Source of the DNA: CAZNFR01 sp964572225
GTDB lineage: Bacteria > Bacteroidota > Bacteroidia > Bacteroidales > GCA-2748055
NCBI GenBank assembly: GCA_964572225.1
Contig: CAZNFR010000007.1
Span: forward strand, 1 to 64,000
Length of the DNA stretch: 64,000 bases
Direction of reading: 5' to 3'
Under the pieces are notes generated by a model. That model was not told the origin of the DNA. It was given only the letters and a program-made list of their open reading frames with translations, and ran no database searches. Positions 7,994 through 20,400 of this stretch are shown piece after piece; position 1 is the stretch's first letter, and each line of letters opens with the position of its first letter. Both the position numbers and the translations under genes were made by a program.

Positions 7994-10546
7994 TTAATTC
8001 TCTTCGTTATTCCCTGAGTTCGATTTTTCTTCGATCTTGGGACTTTTTCCCTTTATCACTTTAATCTTGATGTTTTCTTTTTTGGCATCAAGCCCTACCG
8101 AAAGCGTATCTCCTTCGCCTACAGAAGATTTAATGATTGCTTCGGCCATGGGATCTTCGAGATATTTTTGAATTGCTCGTTTGAGGGGGCGGGCTCCAAA
8201 CTGGATGTCATAACCCTTTTCGATCACAAAATCTTTTGCGGGCTGCGATATTTTGATGTCATATCCCAATCCGTGCACCCTTTCAAACAGTCCCTTCAGT
8301 TCGATATCGATAATCTTATAAATATGCTCTTTGCTGAGGGTATTAAATAGCACAACATCATCGATCCTATTCAGGAATTCCGGAGCGAAAGCCCTTTTCA
8401 GTGCTTTTTGGATCACACCCTTGGCATGATCATTGGCAGCTTCCTGTCTGGCTTTGGTATTAAATCCCACCCCAGATCCGAAATCTTTGAGTTGCCGGGT
8501 TCCGATGTTGGATGTCATGATCACAATGGTGTTCCGGAAATCGACTCTTCTTCCAAGACTATCCGTCAATTGTCCTTCATCCAGCACTTGTAAAAGAATA
8601 TGGAAAACATCGGGATGGGCTTTTTCGATCTCATCAAGAAGTATAACGGAATAGGGGCGACGTCTTACTTTTTCAGTAAGCTGACCTCCTTCTTCATATC
8701 CGATGTATCCCGGAGGAGCACCCACAAGCCTGGAAACGGAGAATTTCTCCATATACTCACTCATATCGATTCGAATCAGGTTGTCGTAGGAATCGAACAG
8801 GTAGCGGGCAAGCACTTTTGCAAGTTGTGTTTTTCCGACTCCGGTTGGTCCCAGAAAAATGAAGGTTCCAATGGGTTTATTCGGATCTTTAAGTCCGGCA
8901 CGGTTTCTTTGAATAGAACGTACAATTTTGTCGATCGCCTCTTCCTGGCCAATAACCTGGTTCTTGATTTCACTGGACATTTTTAGAAGTCGGGTCCCTT
9001 CGGCCTGGGCAATTCTTTGAACGGGCACGCCGGTCATCATTGCAACAACCTCTGCAACTTTTTCCGCATCAACTATTTCCCGGTTACTTGCGAGTTCTTT
9101 TTCCCATTTGATCTTCTCTTGTTCAAGAACCTCTAATAGTTCTTTTTCCTTATCTCTGTAGCTGGCTGCCCTTTCAAAATTTTGATTTTTTACGGCGCGA
9201 ATCTTTTCTTTCTTGGTTTCCTCTATTTCTTCTTCAATTTTCACGATCCTTTCCGGGACCACAATGTTTGAGATATGCACTCTTGATCCGGCCTCGTCAA
9301 GCGCATCAATGGCTTTGTCGGGCAGGTGCCTGTCGGTAATATACCTTTGAGTCAGTTTCACACAGGAATCAATGGCCTCGGGAGTGTAGGTAACATTATG
9401 GTGGTCCTCATATCGGTCTTTGATATTATTGAGAATCTCAATACTTTCTTCCATTGAGGTAGGTTCGACCATAACTTTCTGGAACCTTCTTTCGAGTGCA
9501 CCGTCTTTTTCGATATGCTGACGGTATTCGTCCAGCGTGGTTGCACCTATGCACTGAATTTCCCCTCTGGCGAGGGCAGGTTTTAGCATATTGGCTGCAT
9601 CGAGTGAACCGGTTGCACCTCCTGCTCCAACAATGGTATGGATCTCATCAATGAAAAGGATGATATCGTTGTTTTTAGCCAGCTCATTAAGAATGGCTTT
9701 CATCCTTTCTTCAAATTGACCACGATACTTTGTACCGGCCACAATGGATGCAAGATCAAGGGTAACGACCCGTTTATCAAAAAGCACCCTTGACACCTTT
9801 CTTTGAATGATCCTGTTTGCGAGGCCTTCAGCGATGGCTGATTTTCCAACCCCCGGATCCCCGATCAGAATCGGGTTGTTCTTTTTTCTCCTCGAAAGGA
9901 TCTGTGCCAGTCGTTCAATTTCGGTTTGCCGCCCCACGATCGGATCCAGTCTGCCTTCTTCGGCAGCCTTGGTGAGGTCTATTCCGAAATTATCAAGTAC
10001 GGGAGTATCTGAGCTTTTGTTCTGGTTGCCGGGATTTCCGGGTTTGTTCGAACCAAAGGGACCTTTGCTTTCATCGTCGTCATCACCCGGAAAATCTGCC
10101 TTATTCTCAATTTCGGGCAATTCAAGCTGGGATTTCACCTCTTCATAAAAAATCCCCTTTTCGTTAAGTACCTGTGTAGCATAATTGTTCTCATCTTTCA
10201 TGATGGCCAAAAGCAGATGACCGGTATCGATCATCTTATCCTTAAGGGCTCTGGCTTCCAAATAAACCAGCTTTAACACCCTTTCCGTACTTTTCTGAAG
10301 GGGCAGGTCATCAACTCCGTAGAGATTCCGTGCCTTTTTTACTCTGATCGAATCTTCGACCTGTTTTTTCAGATCAAAGAGTTCTGCACCCAATGAGAGC
10401 AGAATATCTATGGCTAGTCCCTCTCCATCTCTTAAAATTCCTAGAAAAAGGTGTTCGATTCCAAGGTTATCGTTTCCCAGCCGAACAGCTTCTTCTTTGC
10501 TGTAGCTTAATACATCACGTATTCGTTGCGAAAATTTTGCATCCAT
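7994..10546 (-). CDS. clpC: ATP-dependent Clp protease ATP-binding subunit ClpC
   Basis: An 850-residue AAA+ unfoldase that feeds substrates to ClpP. It has the double Clp N-domain (about 1-145), a Gly/Asn/Ser-rich linker (about 150-175), AAA1 with GDPGVGKS and the Walker B/DEIHT region, a UVR-type coiled-coil middle segment (about 430-480), AAA2 with GPTGVGKT and the [11 protein letters not shown]alker B, and the C-terminal D2-small domain. The presence of the UVR-like middle segment and its length identify ClpC rather than ClpA or ClpB. It is divergent from gyrA; a TAnnTTTG box lies 41 bases upstream of the ATG. No adaptor gene such as mcsA/B is next to it. Confidence 0.97.
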   Translation of the reverse strand: MDAKFSQRIRDVLSYSKEEAVRLGNDNLGIEHLFLGILRDGEGLAIDILLSLGAELFDLKKQVEDSIRVKKARNLYGVDDLPLQKSTERVLKLVYLEARALKDKMIDTGHLLLAIMKDENNYATQVLNEKGIFYEEVKSQLELPEIENKADFPGDDDDESKGPFGSNKPGNPGNQNKSSDTPVLDNFGIDLTKAAEEGRLDPIVGRQTEIERLAQILSRRKKNNPILIGDPGVGKSAIAEGLANRIIQRKVSRVLFDKRVVTLDLASIVAGTKYRGQFEERMKAILNELAKNNDIILFIDEIHTIVGAGGATGSLDAANMLKPALARGEIQCIGATTLDEYRQHIEKDGALERRFQKVMVEPTSMEESIEILNNIKDRYEDHHNVTYTPEAIDSCVKLTQRYITDRHLPDKAIDALDEAGSRVHISNIVVPERIVKIEEEIEETKKEKIRAVKNQNFERAASYRDKEKELLEVLEQEKIKWEKELASNREIVDAEKVAEVVAMMTGVPVQRIAQAEGTRLLKMSSEIKNQVIGQEEAIDKIVRSIQRNRAGLKDPNKPIGTFIFLGPTGVGKTQLAKVLARYLFDSYDNLIRIDMSEYMEKFSVSRLVGAPPGYIGYEEGGQLTEKVRRRPYSVILLDEIEKAHPDVFHILLQVLDEGQLTDSLGRRVDFRNTIVIMTSNIGTRQLKDFGSGVGFNTKARQEAANDHAKGVIQKALKRAFAPEFLNRIDDVVLFNTLSKEHIYKIIDIELKGLFERVHGLGYDIKISQPAKDFVIEKGYDIQFGARPLKRAIQKYLEDPMAEAIIKSSVGEGDTLSVGLDAKKENIKIKVIKGKSPKIEEKSNSGNNEEN

Positions 10547-10586
10547 ATGGTTATTCCTCTATAAAGCCAATTTAGTATTTACAGTA

Positions 10587-10594
10587 CAAATATA
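10587..10594 (-). promoter_or_regulatory. Bacteroidota-type -7 box upstream of clpC
   Basis: On the minus strand the octamer TATATTTG fits the Bacteroidota primary sigma -7 consensus TAnnTTTG exactly. It is 41 bases from the clpC ATG in the divergent clpC-gyrA spacer. A TTG at 10613-10611 stands only 16 bases away instead of the usual 19-21, so the -33 element is unclear. Confidence 0.5.
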
Positions 10595-10751
10595 GCAATA
10601 AAACAACAATCAATTATAAACAGTTCAATGTTGATAATTTGAAGGCTAATATGCAGATTTTTAGCAGGAAATGATTAATTTCGTAGGTCTGTTCAAAGTC
10701 ACTGTTAAACAGACAAAAGCAGAGTTTTTTTATCTTAAATTGAATTGATTT

Positions 10752-13265
10752 ATGGCAGAAGGAGAGAGAATATTAAAGATCAATATTGAAGAGGAAATGA
10801 AATCGGCCTACATTGATTATTCAATGTCGGTTATTGTTTCCAGAGCGTTGCCGGACGTCAGGGACGGATTAAAACCGGTTCACAGGAGAGTTTTGTACGG
10901 GATGCAGGACCTGGGCCTGGCATCCAATCGAGGCTTTAAGAAATCGGCCAGGATCGTGGGGGAGGTTTTAGGTAAGTACCATCCCCACGGCGACAGCTCG
11001 GTGTATGATGCTATGGTCAGAATGGCCCAAACCTGGTCTATGCGTTATCCATTGGTAAACGGCCAGGGTAACTTTGGTTCGGTAGACGGGGACAGTCCTG
11101 CAGCAATGAGGTACACCGAAGCCAGACTGGAAAGGATCGCCGAGGAAACCATGATGGACATGGACAAAAACACCGTTGATTTCCAGTTGAATTTCGATGA
11201 TACCCTGGAAGAACCCAGCGTGCTTCCAACAAGAATACCCCTTTTGCTGGTAAACGGAGCTTCCGGAATTGCCGTTGGAATGGCAACCAATATGCCCCCT
11301 CATAACCTATCTGACACCATCGATGCCATAAATGCCTATATCGACGACAATGAGGTCAGTATTGAGAGACTCACGGAGATAATCAAAGCTCCGGATTTTC
11401 CCACCGGGGGTATTATTTACGGGTATCAGGGGGTAAAGGAGGCTTATGAAACCGGAAGGGGGAGAGTAATGGTAAGAGCCAAAACCGACGTGGAGGTTTC
11501 TTCCACCGGCAGGGAAACCATAGTGGTAAATGAAATACCCTACCTGGTAAATAAAGCGGAGCTGATCAAAAAAATTGCCGACCTCGTAAACGAGAAAAAA
11601 ATTGAAGGAATATCCTATGTGAACGATGAATCCGACAGGCGCGGAATGAGAATTGTGATAATTCTCAAAAAAGATGCTCTGGCAAATGTTGTTTTAAATA
11701 AGTTACTTAGATATACTCAATTACAAACTTCGTTTAATGTAAACAACATTGCTCTGGTGAAGGGGCGTCCACGCACGCTCAACCTGAAACAAATCATTCA
11801 GCATTTTGTGAATCACAGGCACGAAGTGGTCGTCAGACGTACACAGTACGAATTGGAACAGGCTGAGAAAAGAGCACATATTCTTGAGGGATTGTTAATT
11901 GCATTGGATCACCTGGATGAAGTGATTAGCCTGATCCGAAATTCCAAGACGGTGGAAGAGGCCAGGGAAGGGTTGATGAGTAATTTTCAACTTTCCGAAA
12001 TTCAGGCACGAGCCATACTTGATCTGAGATTACAAAAACTAACAGGTCTTGAAAGAGACAAAATCAGAGAAGAATATGACGAGTTACTTAAACTCATAGA
12101 TTATTATAAACAAGTGTTGGCGGATGAAGGTCTGAGGATGAAGATTATTAAGGATGAACTGACAGAGATCAAGGGAAAATACGGGGATGAAAGAAAAACC
12201 GAGATCGTTCCCAATGCAGAAGAGTTCAATCCTGAAGATTTTTATGCAGATGACGATATGGTCATTACCATTTCAAGGCTTGGTTATATTAAGCGGACCC
12301 CTCTTTCGGAATTCAGAACCCAGGGAAGGGGTGGAGTAGGTTCCAAGGGAAGTAATACACGGGATGAGGATTTCCTGGTACACCTTTTCAGTGCTACCAT
12401 GCACAATACGATGTTGTTTTTCACCGAAAAAGGAAGGTGTTTCTGGCTGAAGGTTTATGAGATCCCTGAAGGGACGAGACAGTCCAAAGGGCGAGCCATT
12501 CAGAACCTGATTAATTTGGAACCGGATGACAGGGTAATGGCCTATCTGAATGTTAAGAGCCTGGATGATGAAGAATACATTCAAAACAATTTCATAATCC
12601 TGGCCACGAAAAAAGGAATCATCAAGAAAACTGCACTTGAGGCATATTCAAGGCCCAGGCAAAATGGAATAAACGCAATTAACATCAAAGAAGGGGATAT
12701 GTTAATTGAGGCTTTGCTCACCAATGGAAATCATGATATCATGCTGGCTGTAAGGTCAGGCAAGGCGATCCGTTTCCCGGAATCGAAGGTAAGGGCTATA
12801 GGCCGTACAGCGGCAGGGGTGAGAGGAGTGAGTTATGCTTCTCCCGATGACTATGTTATTGGGGTGATCTCCATGGAGAACCAGGAGAATGATATCCTGG
12901 TCGTATCGGAAAAAGGCTATGGTAAGCGATCATCCATTGAGGATTATCGAATTACCAACCGGGGCGGAAAAGGAGTGAAAACCATTAACATTACTGGGAA
13001 AACGGGTTACCTGATAGGAATTAAATCCGTTGATGACGACTCAGACCTTATGATTATAACCAAAAGCGGAATCCTTATCAGGCTGAAAATATCCCAGATC
13101 AGAGTTATGGGAAGAGCCACCCAGGGAGTTCGTTTGATAAATTTGAGAAACGGAGACGAGATTGCAGCAACGGCAGCAGTTCCCGCTTCCATTGCCGTGG
13201 AAACGGATGATGAAAACCAGGAGCAAAATCCAAACCCCGGAGAAACTCCTGAATCCTCCGAATAA
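10752..13265 (+). CDS. gyrA: DNA gyrase subunit A
   Basis: Subunit of type II topoisomerase that breaks and rejoins DNA to introduce negative supercoils. The 837-residue protein shows the winged-helix region [18 protein letters not shown], the active-site tyrosine Tyr121 in [10 protein letters not shown], and six beta-pinwheel blades in the C-terminal half, including the gyrase box-like sequence [12 protein letters not shown] near 516-527 that distinguishes GyrA from ParC. In the quinolone region the residues equivalent to E. coli Ser83 and Asp87 are Ser82 and Asp86, the sensitive state. An acidic, Glu/Asn/Pro-rich tail ends the protein. It is divergent from clpC. Confidence 0.98.
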   Translation: MAEGERILKINIEEEMKSAYIDYSMSVIVSRALPDVRDGLKPVHRRVLYGMQDLGLASNRGFKKSARIVGEVLGKYHPHGDSSVYDAMVRMAQTWSMRYPLVNGQGNFGSVDGDSPAAMRYTEARLERIAEETMMDMDKNTVDFQLNFDDTLEEPSVLPTRIPLLLVNGASGIAVGMATNMPPHNLSDTIDAINAYIDDNEVSIERLTEIIKAPDFPTGGIIYGYQGVKEAYETGRGRVMVRAKTDVEVSSTGRETIVVNEIPYLVNKAELIKKIADLVNEKKIEGISYVNDESDRRGMRIVIILKKDALANVVLNKLLRYTQLQTSFNVNNIALVKGRPRTLNLKQIIQHFVNHRHEVVVRRTQYELEQAEKRAHILEGLLIALDHLDEVISLIRNSKTVEEAREGLMSNFQLSEIQARAILDLRLQKLTGLERDKIREEYDELLKLIDYYKQVLADEGLRMKIIKDELTEIKGKYGDERKTEIVPNAEEFNPEDFYADDDMVITISRLGYIKRTPLSEFRTQGRGGVGSKGSNTRDEDFLVHLFSATMHNTMLFFTEKGRCFWLKVYEIPEGTRQSKGRAIQNLINLEPDDRVMAYLNVKSLDDEEYIQNNFIILATKKGIIKKTALEAYSRPRQNGINAINIKEGDMLIEALLTNGNHDIMLAVRSGKAIRFPESKVRAIGRTAAGVRGVSYASPDDYVIGVISMENQENDILVVSEKGYGKRSSIEDYRITNRGGKGVKTINITGKTGYLIGIKSVDDDSDLMIITKSGILIRLKISQIRVMGRATQGVRLINLRNGDEIAATAAVPASIAVETDDENQEQNPNPGETPESSE

Positions 13266-13445
13266 TAAGAGGTTTCTTCTAATCCTCCTTAATTGGCATC
13301 TTATTTGATGTTTGTTAATAAATGTCTTATTTTAGCGCCAAATTAAGGCCGATTTTAAGTGCAATTCATAGAATTTCATTTACTTTGCGGCGAAAAAGAA
13401 TGCGAAATTGATTTCAAAAATCCAAACCGAATAAAATTTATGACA

Positions 13446-14756
13446 ATGAAACGCTTATTGATTATTACCGTTTTTTTCTCCTTGTTTACAGGCTTATCAG
13501 CCCAGGATGCAGGGTTGGTTTTACTCAATTACAATACCCTTGAGAGAAAATGGGAAAAGAGCAATGAAGATATCGAACATGAAAAGAAAGGGGTAAACCC
13601 TAAAACCTGGATGAACAGGGGCGAATTGCTTCAGGATATTTATAATATTGACCTGGAGTATCTTTCAGAAGGAACCTCCAAAAGCGAATTACAACTCTAT
13701 TACAAGGATCCCTTGAGTGTCAGTACCGTTCAGGACGCCGAGCAGCCTACCGAAATTCTTGAATATGAGAGAATTAAGTATATTATGGTGAATGACGCCC
13801 TTTCAAGGTGGGAAAGGACCAAAATGGTCACCGAAAATCCTCTCGATAAAGCCTATGAAGCTTTCAGAAAGACCTTGGAACTGGACGAGAAAGGAAAATA
13901 TACCGATGATGTTAAGGAGGAGCTTACCCAGCTCAAGACCATGTTTAAACAAAATGGGATCAACGCATATTACAGCAATAATTTTGAAGAGGCCCTGCAT
14001 GATTTTGATATGGTCTTGAAAATTAATGAAATGGATATGTTTGAAGGAAAGATTGATACCATAATGATTCAGTATTCAGGTATCATTGCCCGGGAAGTAG
14101 GTGATTATGAAAAGGCTGCAGACTATTATACAAAACTGGCAGAGATTGATTTTGGCGGACCTGGAACCTATTTGAATGTCAAGAACGACTACCTTGCCAT
14201 GGAAGATTCCCTGAGAGCCATTGAAATTATGGAAAAGGCTTTTGACAAGTATCCGGACACGCTCAATGTTTTTGCCAATCTGATTGATCTTTACATTCGT
14301 ACCGATAATATACAGAAAGGGCTTACCAAAGTCAATCAGGCTATCGAAAACAATCCGGATAAAGGAGAAATTTACTATTGGAAAGGAAGACTTTTGCTTA
14401 ACACAGAAGATGAAGACAGGATTGACCAGGCTCTTGAAGTATATGAAAAAGCCATTGAAAGGAACCCGGCACTTTATTATGTTTATTACGACATAGGTTT
14501 CATTTATTTCCTCCAGGGTCAGGATATTTTTAATCAGGCCGGACAGGAGAGGGATGCTGAAAGGAGAAAGCAGATCAATGAGATCGCAACTGAAAAATAT
14601 GAGGAAGCTATTCCTATGATGAAAAAATGTCTGGATCTGAATGAAAGTAATACTGATATTAAAAGAGAAACTCTGGATATCCTCAAGAGAATATATTATA
14701 AGCTTGGAATGGACGATGCCTATAATGAGGTTACTAATCAGTTGAATAATTTATAG
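13446..14756 (+). CDS. Exported tetratricopeptide repeat protein
   Basis: A 436-residue protein that starts MKRLLIITVFFSLFTGLSAQ, a Sec signal peptide ending in a typical Bacteroidota AQ cleavage site. The rest is largely helical TPR repeats from about residue 100 onward, clear where EIMEKAFDKYPDTLNVFANLI and EVYEKAIERNPALYYVYYDI occur. A second ATG at 13440 would add two residues; an upstream GTG at 13359 would place a long hydrophilic stretch in front of the signal peptide and is rejected. The sequence TTTACTTTGC at 13379-13388 is a near-match to the TAnnTTTG box. It is probably a periplasmic scaffolding protein; the function is not assignable. Confidence 0.87.
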   Translation: MKRLLIITVFFSLFTGLSAQDAGLVLLNYNTLERKWEKSNEDIEHEKKGVNPKTWMNRGELLQDIYNIDLEYLSEGTSKSELQLYYKDPLSVSTVQDAEQPTEILEYERIKYIMVNDALSRWERTKMVTENPLDKAYEAFRKTLELDEKGKYTDDVKEELTQLKTMFKQNGINAYYSNNFEEALHDFDMVLKINEMDMFEGKIDTIMIQYSGIIAREVGDYEKAADYYTKLAEIDFGGPGTYLNVKNDYLAMEDSLRAIEIMEKAFDKYPDTLNVFANLIDLYIRTDNIQKGLTKVNQAIENNPDKGEIYYWKGRLLLNTEDEDRIDQALEVYEKAIERNPALYYVYYDIGFIYFLQGQDIFNQAGQERDAERRKQINEIATEKYEEAIPMMKKCLDLNESNTDIKRETLDILKRIYYKLGMDDAYNEVTNQLNNL

Positions 14757-14766
14757 TAGAATATAC

Positions 14767-14796
14767 AAAAGGGGAGCTTTTTAAAAGCTCCCTTTT
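14767..14796 (+). terminator. Intrinsic terminator behind the TPR gene
   Basis: Complementary arms AAAAGGGGAGCTTT (14767-14780) and AAAGCTCCCTTTT with one extra G in the left arm, a short TT loop, and four T at the end. It lies 10 bases downstream of the TAG stop of the TPR gene. Confidence 0.7.
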
Positions 14797-14897
14797 AACA
14801 ATATATTATATTTAACATAATATTAATTATAGGACAAATATACAAGGAAATTTATACAGGCATTCCTTGAAAAGACGATAAATGAATTATCCGGAAT

Positions 14898-15298
14898 TCA
14901 CTTGCACCGGTAAAGGTTTATAAACTCCGGCTCCATGACACAGGCAGGATAAATAATTTCTATGAATTTTAAGGTGTAATCGGCATTTCTATGATTCTGT
15001 TCTGATTATTCATCCTGGAAATGCATGAAATGAACGAATTCTCCTTCTTCTCCGGTTTCAAATATCTCATAACGGGTAAATCGTTCCTTCAGTTTTATTT
15101 CTTTCAAGAATGCCTGTATAGCTTTTATTGCCTCCTCACGCTTTTGGGGATGAACCTTNNNNNNNNNNNNNNNNNNNNNNNNNNNNNNNNNNNNNNNNNN
15201 NNNNNNNNNNNNNNNNNNNNNNNNNNNNNNNNNNNNNNNNNNNNNNNNNNNNNNNNNNTTTGGGGATGAACCTTGTATTGAACCTTTTTATAGATCAT
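14898..15298 (-). pseudogene. Antibiotic biosynthesis monooxygenase-like (ABM/YgiN) gene with internal TAA and cut by an assembly gap
   Basis: Read on the minus strand from the ATG at 15298 and joining the two sides of the N gap through their shared 16 bases, the frame gives 58 residues starting MIYKKVQYKVHPQKREEAIK, then TAA at 15008-15006, then in the same frame 35 more residues (SEQNHRNADYTLKFIEIIYP...) and TGA at 14900-14898. The second half matches the C-terminal part of ABM-domain proteins (HRxxxYTxxFxxILYPxC) and directly continues the beta-alpha-beta fold, so one gene is interrupted by a single in-frame stop. It is therefore called a pseudogene, unless the TAA is read through or is an assembly error. 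Family members are small heme- or quinol-linked monooxygenases of unknown substrate. Confidence 0.72.
15159..15258. other. Assembly gap of exactly 100 N
   Basis: A run of 100 unknown bases, the size scaffolders use for an unknown gap. The 16 bases before it (15143-15158) are repeated exactly at 15259-15274, which suggests that the two contigs overlap and that little or nothing is missing. The rest of the spacer from 14797 to 15496, apart from the pseudogene, shows no coding potential that I can see. Confidence 0.95.
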
Positions 15299-15496
15299 GG
15301 CTGAGGATTTTGGGTTGTCTAATTAACGACATTTTGTCCCTAATTGTATACCATGAACCTCAGACAGTTGAAATAAGTTCTCTCAAATACAAGATAACAC
15401 TAAATTGAAATCTTAAGACTATAATGGTAAATACCTTATTTACATAATGTTATAAAATAATTCTTACCCTGTATTTAAGAAGAGCCTAAATAAGAG

Positions 15497-17275
15497 TCAG
15501 ATCGAAATGTTCAGGTTGATTTTGCGCATCCGTATGCTTTCAGGAGTGATTTCAAGGTATTCATCTTCCTTGATATACTCCATGGCTTCTTCCAAAGAAA
15601 ATTGAACCTTTGGAGCAATTTTCGCTGCATCGTCTGAGCCCGATGCCCGTATATTGGTGAGTTTTTTCGCTTTGGTCACATTTACAGGCAAATCGCTGTT
15701 ACGGGTATGTTCACCGATTACCTGACCCTTATATACGGTTTCTCCCGGACTGATAAAAAATCTACCCCGGTCCTGCAATCTGTCCAACGAGAATGCTAGT
15801 GCTGGTCCGGTCTCTGAAGAAATCAGCGATCCGTTAAACCTGTCCTGAATCTCCTCTTTCTGAGGGGCATAGCTAATAAACCTGTGCGACATAATGGCTT
15901 CTCCGGCGCTCAGGGTAAGTACCACATTCCTGAGCCCGATCAATCCTCTGGAAGGGATGGTAAATTCAAGATGGATGAGATCTCCTTTCGGGACCATTGC
16001 CTCCAGCTCACCCTTTCTCCGGGTGACCTGCTCTATAATTTTACCGCTGTACTTTTCAGGAAGATCAATGACCAGTTTTTCATAGGGTTCACATGTTTTT
16101 CCATCAATTTCTCTCTTGATGACCTTTGGTTTTCCCACCTGAAGCTCATATCCCTCCCGCCGCATGGTTTCCAGAAGAATTGAAAGGTGCAATACTCCTC
16201 TGCCGTGCACCACAAAACGATCTTCCGAATCGGTTTCTTCCACTCTCAGGGCCAGGTTTTTTTCCGTCTCTTTTATAAGCCGGTCACGTAAGTGCCTGGA
16301 TGTGACATACTTTCCTTCTTGTCCGAAAAATGGTGAATTATTGATGAGAAAAAGCATGCTCATGGTGGGCTCATCAATGGATATTCGAGGCAGTGCTTCG
16401 GGATTTTCAGGGTCCGCAATGGTATCCCCGATCTCAAAATCATCGGGTCCCACTATCGCACAAAGGTCACCGCTTCTTACTTTTTGAACTTTTTCCTTCC
16501 CTAGTCCATTAAAGACAAAAAGCTCCTTAATTTTGGACTTGACCCTCTCCCCCTGCTTTTTACAAAGTAACACCGTTGATCCATCCTCAAGATTCCCTCT
16601 GAATACACGTCCGATGGCAATCCTGCCTACAAAGCTTGAGTAGTCGAGAGAAGCAATTTGCATTTGGAGACTTCCTTCCCTGTAGGGAGCTGGGGGAATT
16701 TCTTCGAGTATGCAGTCCAATAAGGGCGTAATATCTCCGGAAGGCTCCTTCCAGTCGTAGTTCATCCAACCTTGTTTTGCTGAACCGAAAATGGTTTGAA
16801 AGTCAAGTTGTTCCTCACTGGCATCCAGGTTGAACATAAGCTCAAATACATCCTGCTGAACCTCGTCAGGCTTGCAGTTTTCCTTATCCACTTTATTTAT
16901 TACCAGAATGGGTTTAAGGCCCAGTTCAATTGCCTTTGACAATACAAAACGTGTTTGTGGCATGGGGCCTTCAAAGGCATCAACCAATAATAATACGCCA
17001 TCGGCCATTTTAAGTACCCTTTCCACTTCTCCTCCAAAATCGGCGTGGCCGGGAGTGTCAATAATATTAATCTTTACTCCTTTATAAGTAACCGATACAT
17101 TTTTTGACAGGATGGTTATCCCTCTTTCTCTTTCCAGCTCATTGCTGTCAAGGATGAGTTCTCCCCTACCCTTGCTTTCATCCAGGACCTTGCATGCATA
17201 AATTATCTTATCCACCAGTGTCGTCTTTCCATGGTCAACATGGGCAATAATTGCGACATTTCTAATTTCTTCCAT
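15497..17275 (-). CDS. typA: Ribosome-associated translational GTPase TypA/BipA
   Basis: An elongation-factor-like GTPase that binds the ribosome and helps 50S assembly and growth under stress, especially cold. The 592-residue protein starts [19 protein letters not shown] with the G1 P-loop, has [12 protein letters not shown] (G3) and NKVDK (G4), followed by EF-G-like domains II, III and V and the unique C-terminal domain (about 480-592). The ATG at 17275 is chosen over one further upstream because the conserved start begins there. A TACTTTTG box lies 22 bases upstream. No other gene shares its transcription unit. Confidence 0.97.
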   Translation of the reverse strand: MEEIRNVAIIAHVDHGKTTLVDKIIYACKVLDESKGRGELILDSNELERERGITILSKNVSVTYKGVKINIIDTPGHADFGGEVERVLKMADGVLLLVDAFEGPMPQTRFVLSKAIELGLKPILVINKVDKENCKPDEVQQDVFELMFNLDASEEQLDFQTIFGSAKQGWMNYDWKEPSGDITPLLDCILEEIPPAPYREGSLQMQIASLDYSSFVGRIAIGRVFRGNLEDGSTVLLCKKQGERVKSKIKELFVFNGLGKEKVQKVRSGDLCAIVGPDDFEIGDTIADPENPEALPRISIDEPTMSMLFLINNSPFFGQEGKYVTSRHLRDRLIKETEKNLALRVEETDSEDRFVVHGRGVLHLSILLETMRREGYELQVGKPKVIKREIDGKTCEPYEKLVIDLPEKYSGKIIEQVTRRKGELEAMVPKGDLIHLEFTIPSRGLIGLRNVVLTLSAGEAIMSHRFISYAPQKEEIQDRFNGSLISSETGPALAFSLDRLQDRGRFFISPGETVYKGQVIGEHTRNSDLPVNVTKAKKLTNIRASGSDDAAKIAPKVQFSLEEAMEYIKEDEYLEITPESIRMRKINLNISI

Positions 17276-17296
17276 CCAGCATTTTTTATGAGGATG

Positions 17297-17304
17297 CAAA
17301 AGTA
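17297..17304 (-). promoter_or_regulatory. Bacteroidota-type -7 box for typA
   Basis: On the minus strand TACTTTTG fits TAnnTTTG exactly and is 22 bases upstream of the typA ATG, a spacing that gives a short leader. No clear TTG -33 element stands at 19-21 bases. Confidence 0.55.
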
Positions 17305-17411
17305 ACCAAAGTTTTGAAATAATCTTCTTTCCCTTGTAAACAGAACCTTATATTATTCATAATTTACTAGAGACCTGTGATTTAAAGAAACAAAGGCTTG
17401 ATGTAGAAAAA

Positions 17412-17438
17412 AAAAGACTGTCCGCCGGACAGTCTTTT
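17412..17438 (-). terminator. Intrinsic terminator of the T9SS-cargo gene
   Basis: A perfect 12-bp stem AAAAGACTGTCC (17412-17423) / GGACAGTCTTTT (17427-17438) with a three-base loop and A/T tracts, 20 bases past the stop codon of the 17458-20922 gene. It can act in both directions, but only the minus-strand gene ends nearby. Confidence 0.85.
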
Positions 17439-17457
17439 CATAAAAGTCTTAAATGGA

Positions 17458-20400
17458 TTATTGTTTTATAAACTGAGAACGTTTAACCTGGGTTGAATCT
17501 TTTAATTCAATGGTATACAGACCTTTATTAAGATCTGAAGTAGTGATTATCCCGTTGCCATCAATTCTTTTCTTCAACATCAACTGTCCACTCAAATTAT
17601 AGATTGAGATCCAGGCCTCGGTTTCTGTTTTAATATTCAATTGATCCTGAACCGGATTAGGAAAGAACCAGATTTTGGATGCATAATCATCATTAACGGA
17701 TACGTTGCAATTGCTTCCCTGATTGGAAATAGATACTTCCAATGTATCCCTGATCTCAGGGTTTTCAAGTGACCAGGCAACGATTTTTACGGTTCCGTTT
17801 CCATCACATTTACCCGATCCCTTGATATAGCTCCTGCCAGCTCCGAGATACCGGACAGTTGCCTTAACGGGATTATCCAATTCTTCAATGACCACGTTTT
17901 CAAAGAAAACATTCTCTGGAAAAAGATTTGCGACAAAATAGACTCTTTCAAGGTTTTCGTCCACTTCGAACTCCAGCTCATCTTCTGGTTTAAGTTCGAT
18001 GCTTTCCGGTTCAACATGATTGAAGTATCCTAAAGGCAGAGGATCAAATTCCAAATCTTCTCCCTGGAAGGCAATTAGCACCATGCCGAAGGCCGGAACT
18101 TTTACCATCATGGAATCTTTAAGTTCAATGTTTATGGTGTCGACATCCACATAGGTGTCGTTAAAGCTTTCACCCGTGAAGGTATACATGGTTGCTTCGG
18201 AAGTAAATACAAATTCGTTGGGAAGGTCGACCTGCACAGTGTAATCCTTTGAAAAATCCCTGCTAACCCACAGAATAGCATAATCTTCACCCAAAGCATA
18301 AGCATGTGCACCCACAGGCTCCACATCCATTTCCCTGCCATTGCCATCCTTAATCATGAATTTGGATTCGACTTTGGTATCCAGAATATGACCTTTGCAG
18401 TATTGATTAAAGAATTTGCCGGTTGTGAAAAGAGGCAGAGGTCTGTAATTATCGCTGGGTACGGTTATTCTCCATTCACCTCCGGTAAGATGGAAAATAC
18501 TGGGAACCAGGGATCCGTATGGCATCCCACTTGCGAAAAAGTCGACCACTACCATTGCCTGGCCAAGTCGGCCGTTATAGGAAGGTGTTGTCGCGTTGGA
18601 TTCGTAAAGATAAAATTGCTTGATGCTCTGAGTTAGTTCCATACCCATAATCATAGAAGCCTTGAAGCCTTCAATTTTCCGTTGTGCCTGTTCGATCTTT
18701 TGGCGATAATATTGAATTTCGCTATTCCAGGTCGGAAGGTCGGGATCATAATTCAAATTCCCTCCCAGGTATCCCGATACTCCCAAAACACTTACCCTGC
18801 CTGAGTCCCCTTCGAGTAATGGTTCTGTGATACCCCAGCTATCATCGGGATGTGGATTTCTTCCGCTATACACGAACCTGATTTTCTCCGGATCGTAGTA
18901 AGGGGACTGCCTCATAAGGTCGGCAGCTTCCCTGCACCAGGCAGCATATTCATCGTAGTTATTTCCAATTTGTGCATCGTGGGCGTCCCTTCCCCAGACT
19001 TCATTCCCAAATTCGATAAAAAGTCCTTTCGGAGCTGTGGATATGAGGGGATCGGTGAAACCTTCAGCTATCCTTTTTGCTCCCCAGGTAGTACTTCCAT
19101 CTCCTTCGAGGTATTCCAAGAGATGGCTGAATGTATTGATATCAACAATGTAATCGATTCCATCCTGAACCCCGACGGTGAGTGAGAAATACGCATCAAT
19201 TTCATTTGCGAGGGAGAACATCTTGGCATAGGTATTGTTTTTTCCGGTTCCTGAGGATCCATTCAGGGATTTAGAATTGGCCGAAATGGCCCCCCACCGG
19301 ATCGCTCCTGCCTCAAATTCCTTTATAAGGTCGACCACATCAGGATTATTCACCATTTCTCCACTTTCATACGGCCCATTTAATCCGAAGCCATTGTTCC
19401 AGCTGATATTTTTCAGATTTATGGACATCCTTGCGTTATTATCTCCCAGATCAGGACCAAAAGGATCATATTCCGAGGTTTTGAAAGTAAATATTTCGCT
19501 TTTATCCGAAACGTTATAGGATGCATCAACCGATTCAAATTGAACACTATATGAAGTGTTTGGCAGGAGATCATAAATAATCAGGGTATCGGCATAGAGA
19601 AAATCATCCGTATTTAAAAGAGAATCTTCGAGATACACATTATAAGCAACCACCTCTGTTTCATTATCGCTGGCTCCCGACCAACCGATTTTCACCGAGA
19701 TGCCTGTAGCCAGCTTTACTTCCAGGTTGGTAGGAGGTTGCGGGGAATTTGCATCTGAAGACCAGGTCTCTGTTCTGACTATTTCACTTGTGAGGGATTC
19801 ATTCCCCACTTTGTCAACCGCAGTTACGACTATATTATAAACCATTCCCGGGGTTAGATTTTCCAGGGTAATTTCGGAAATGGCTGCACTTTTTTCATAG
19901 AGCTCGCCATTAATGTAAATATTGTAGTATTCCACAATTTCGTTATCATCAGAGGGGTCCCAATCCAGGAGGATTTTATCAGATGTCCTGGTAAGCACTT
20001 TCAAATTGCCAGGTATCTCCGGTTTTTCCGGATCGAAATAGGGCATCATATTTTCGCCCGGAATAAAGGATTTGAGAATACCTCCACCTTCTACCAACAC
20101 CCCGCCGTAAGTTTGATGTACAATCCACTGGGTGGCATAAAAGGCATAGGGAACTCCTTTCTGCAGTTCAACAGGGGCTGACTGATATTGGTGATTTCCA
20201 ATGTTGGTTCCTTTTTCCGGTAAATTTCCGCCTTTATAGATTATGTTTTGAGCAAATTCGTGGTTTTCCGTATTGCTCAGCCATAAACCGAAATTATTCT
20301 CTCCTTCCATGAAAAAGGTATAGCTGGCTGTGGCCGGAGGAACAAAGTACCCTTTGTAGAAAGCCGTAAAGAAATCATGTCCTGTACAAATTGCACCGCT

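Noticed and set aside
13359..13445. Upstream GTG extension of the TPR gene
   Set aside because: It adds a hydrophilic, Cys- and Glu-rich lead in front of an obvious signal peptide; the ATG at 13446 is better.
15021..15269. Plus-strand open frame across the 100-N gap
   Set aside because: It is a shadow of the monooxygenase pseudogene on the other strand and passes through unknown bases.
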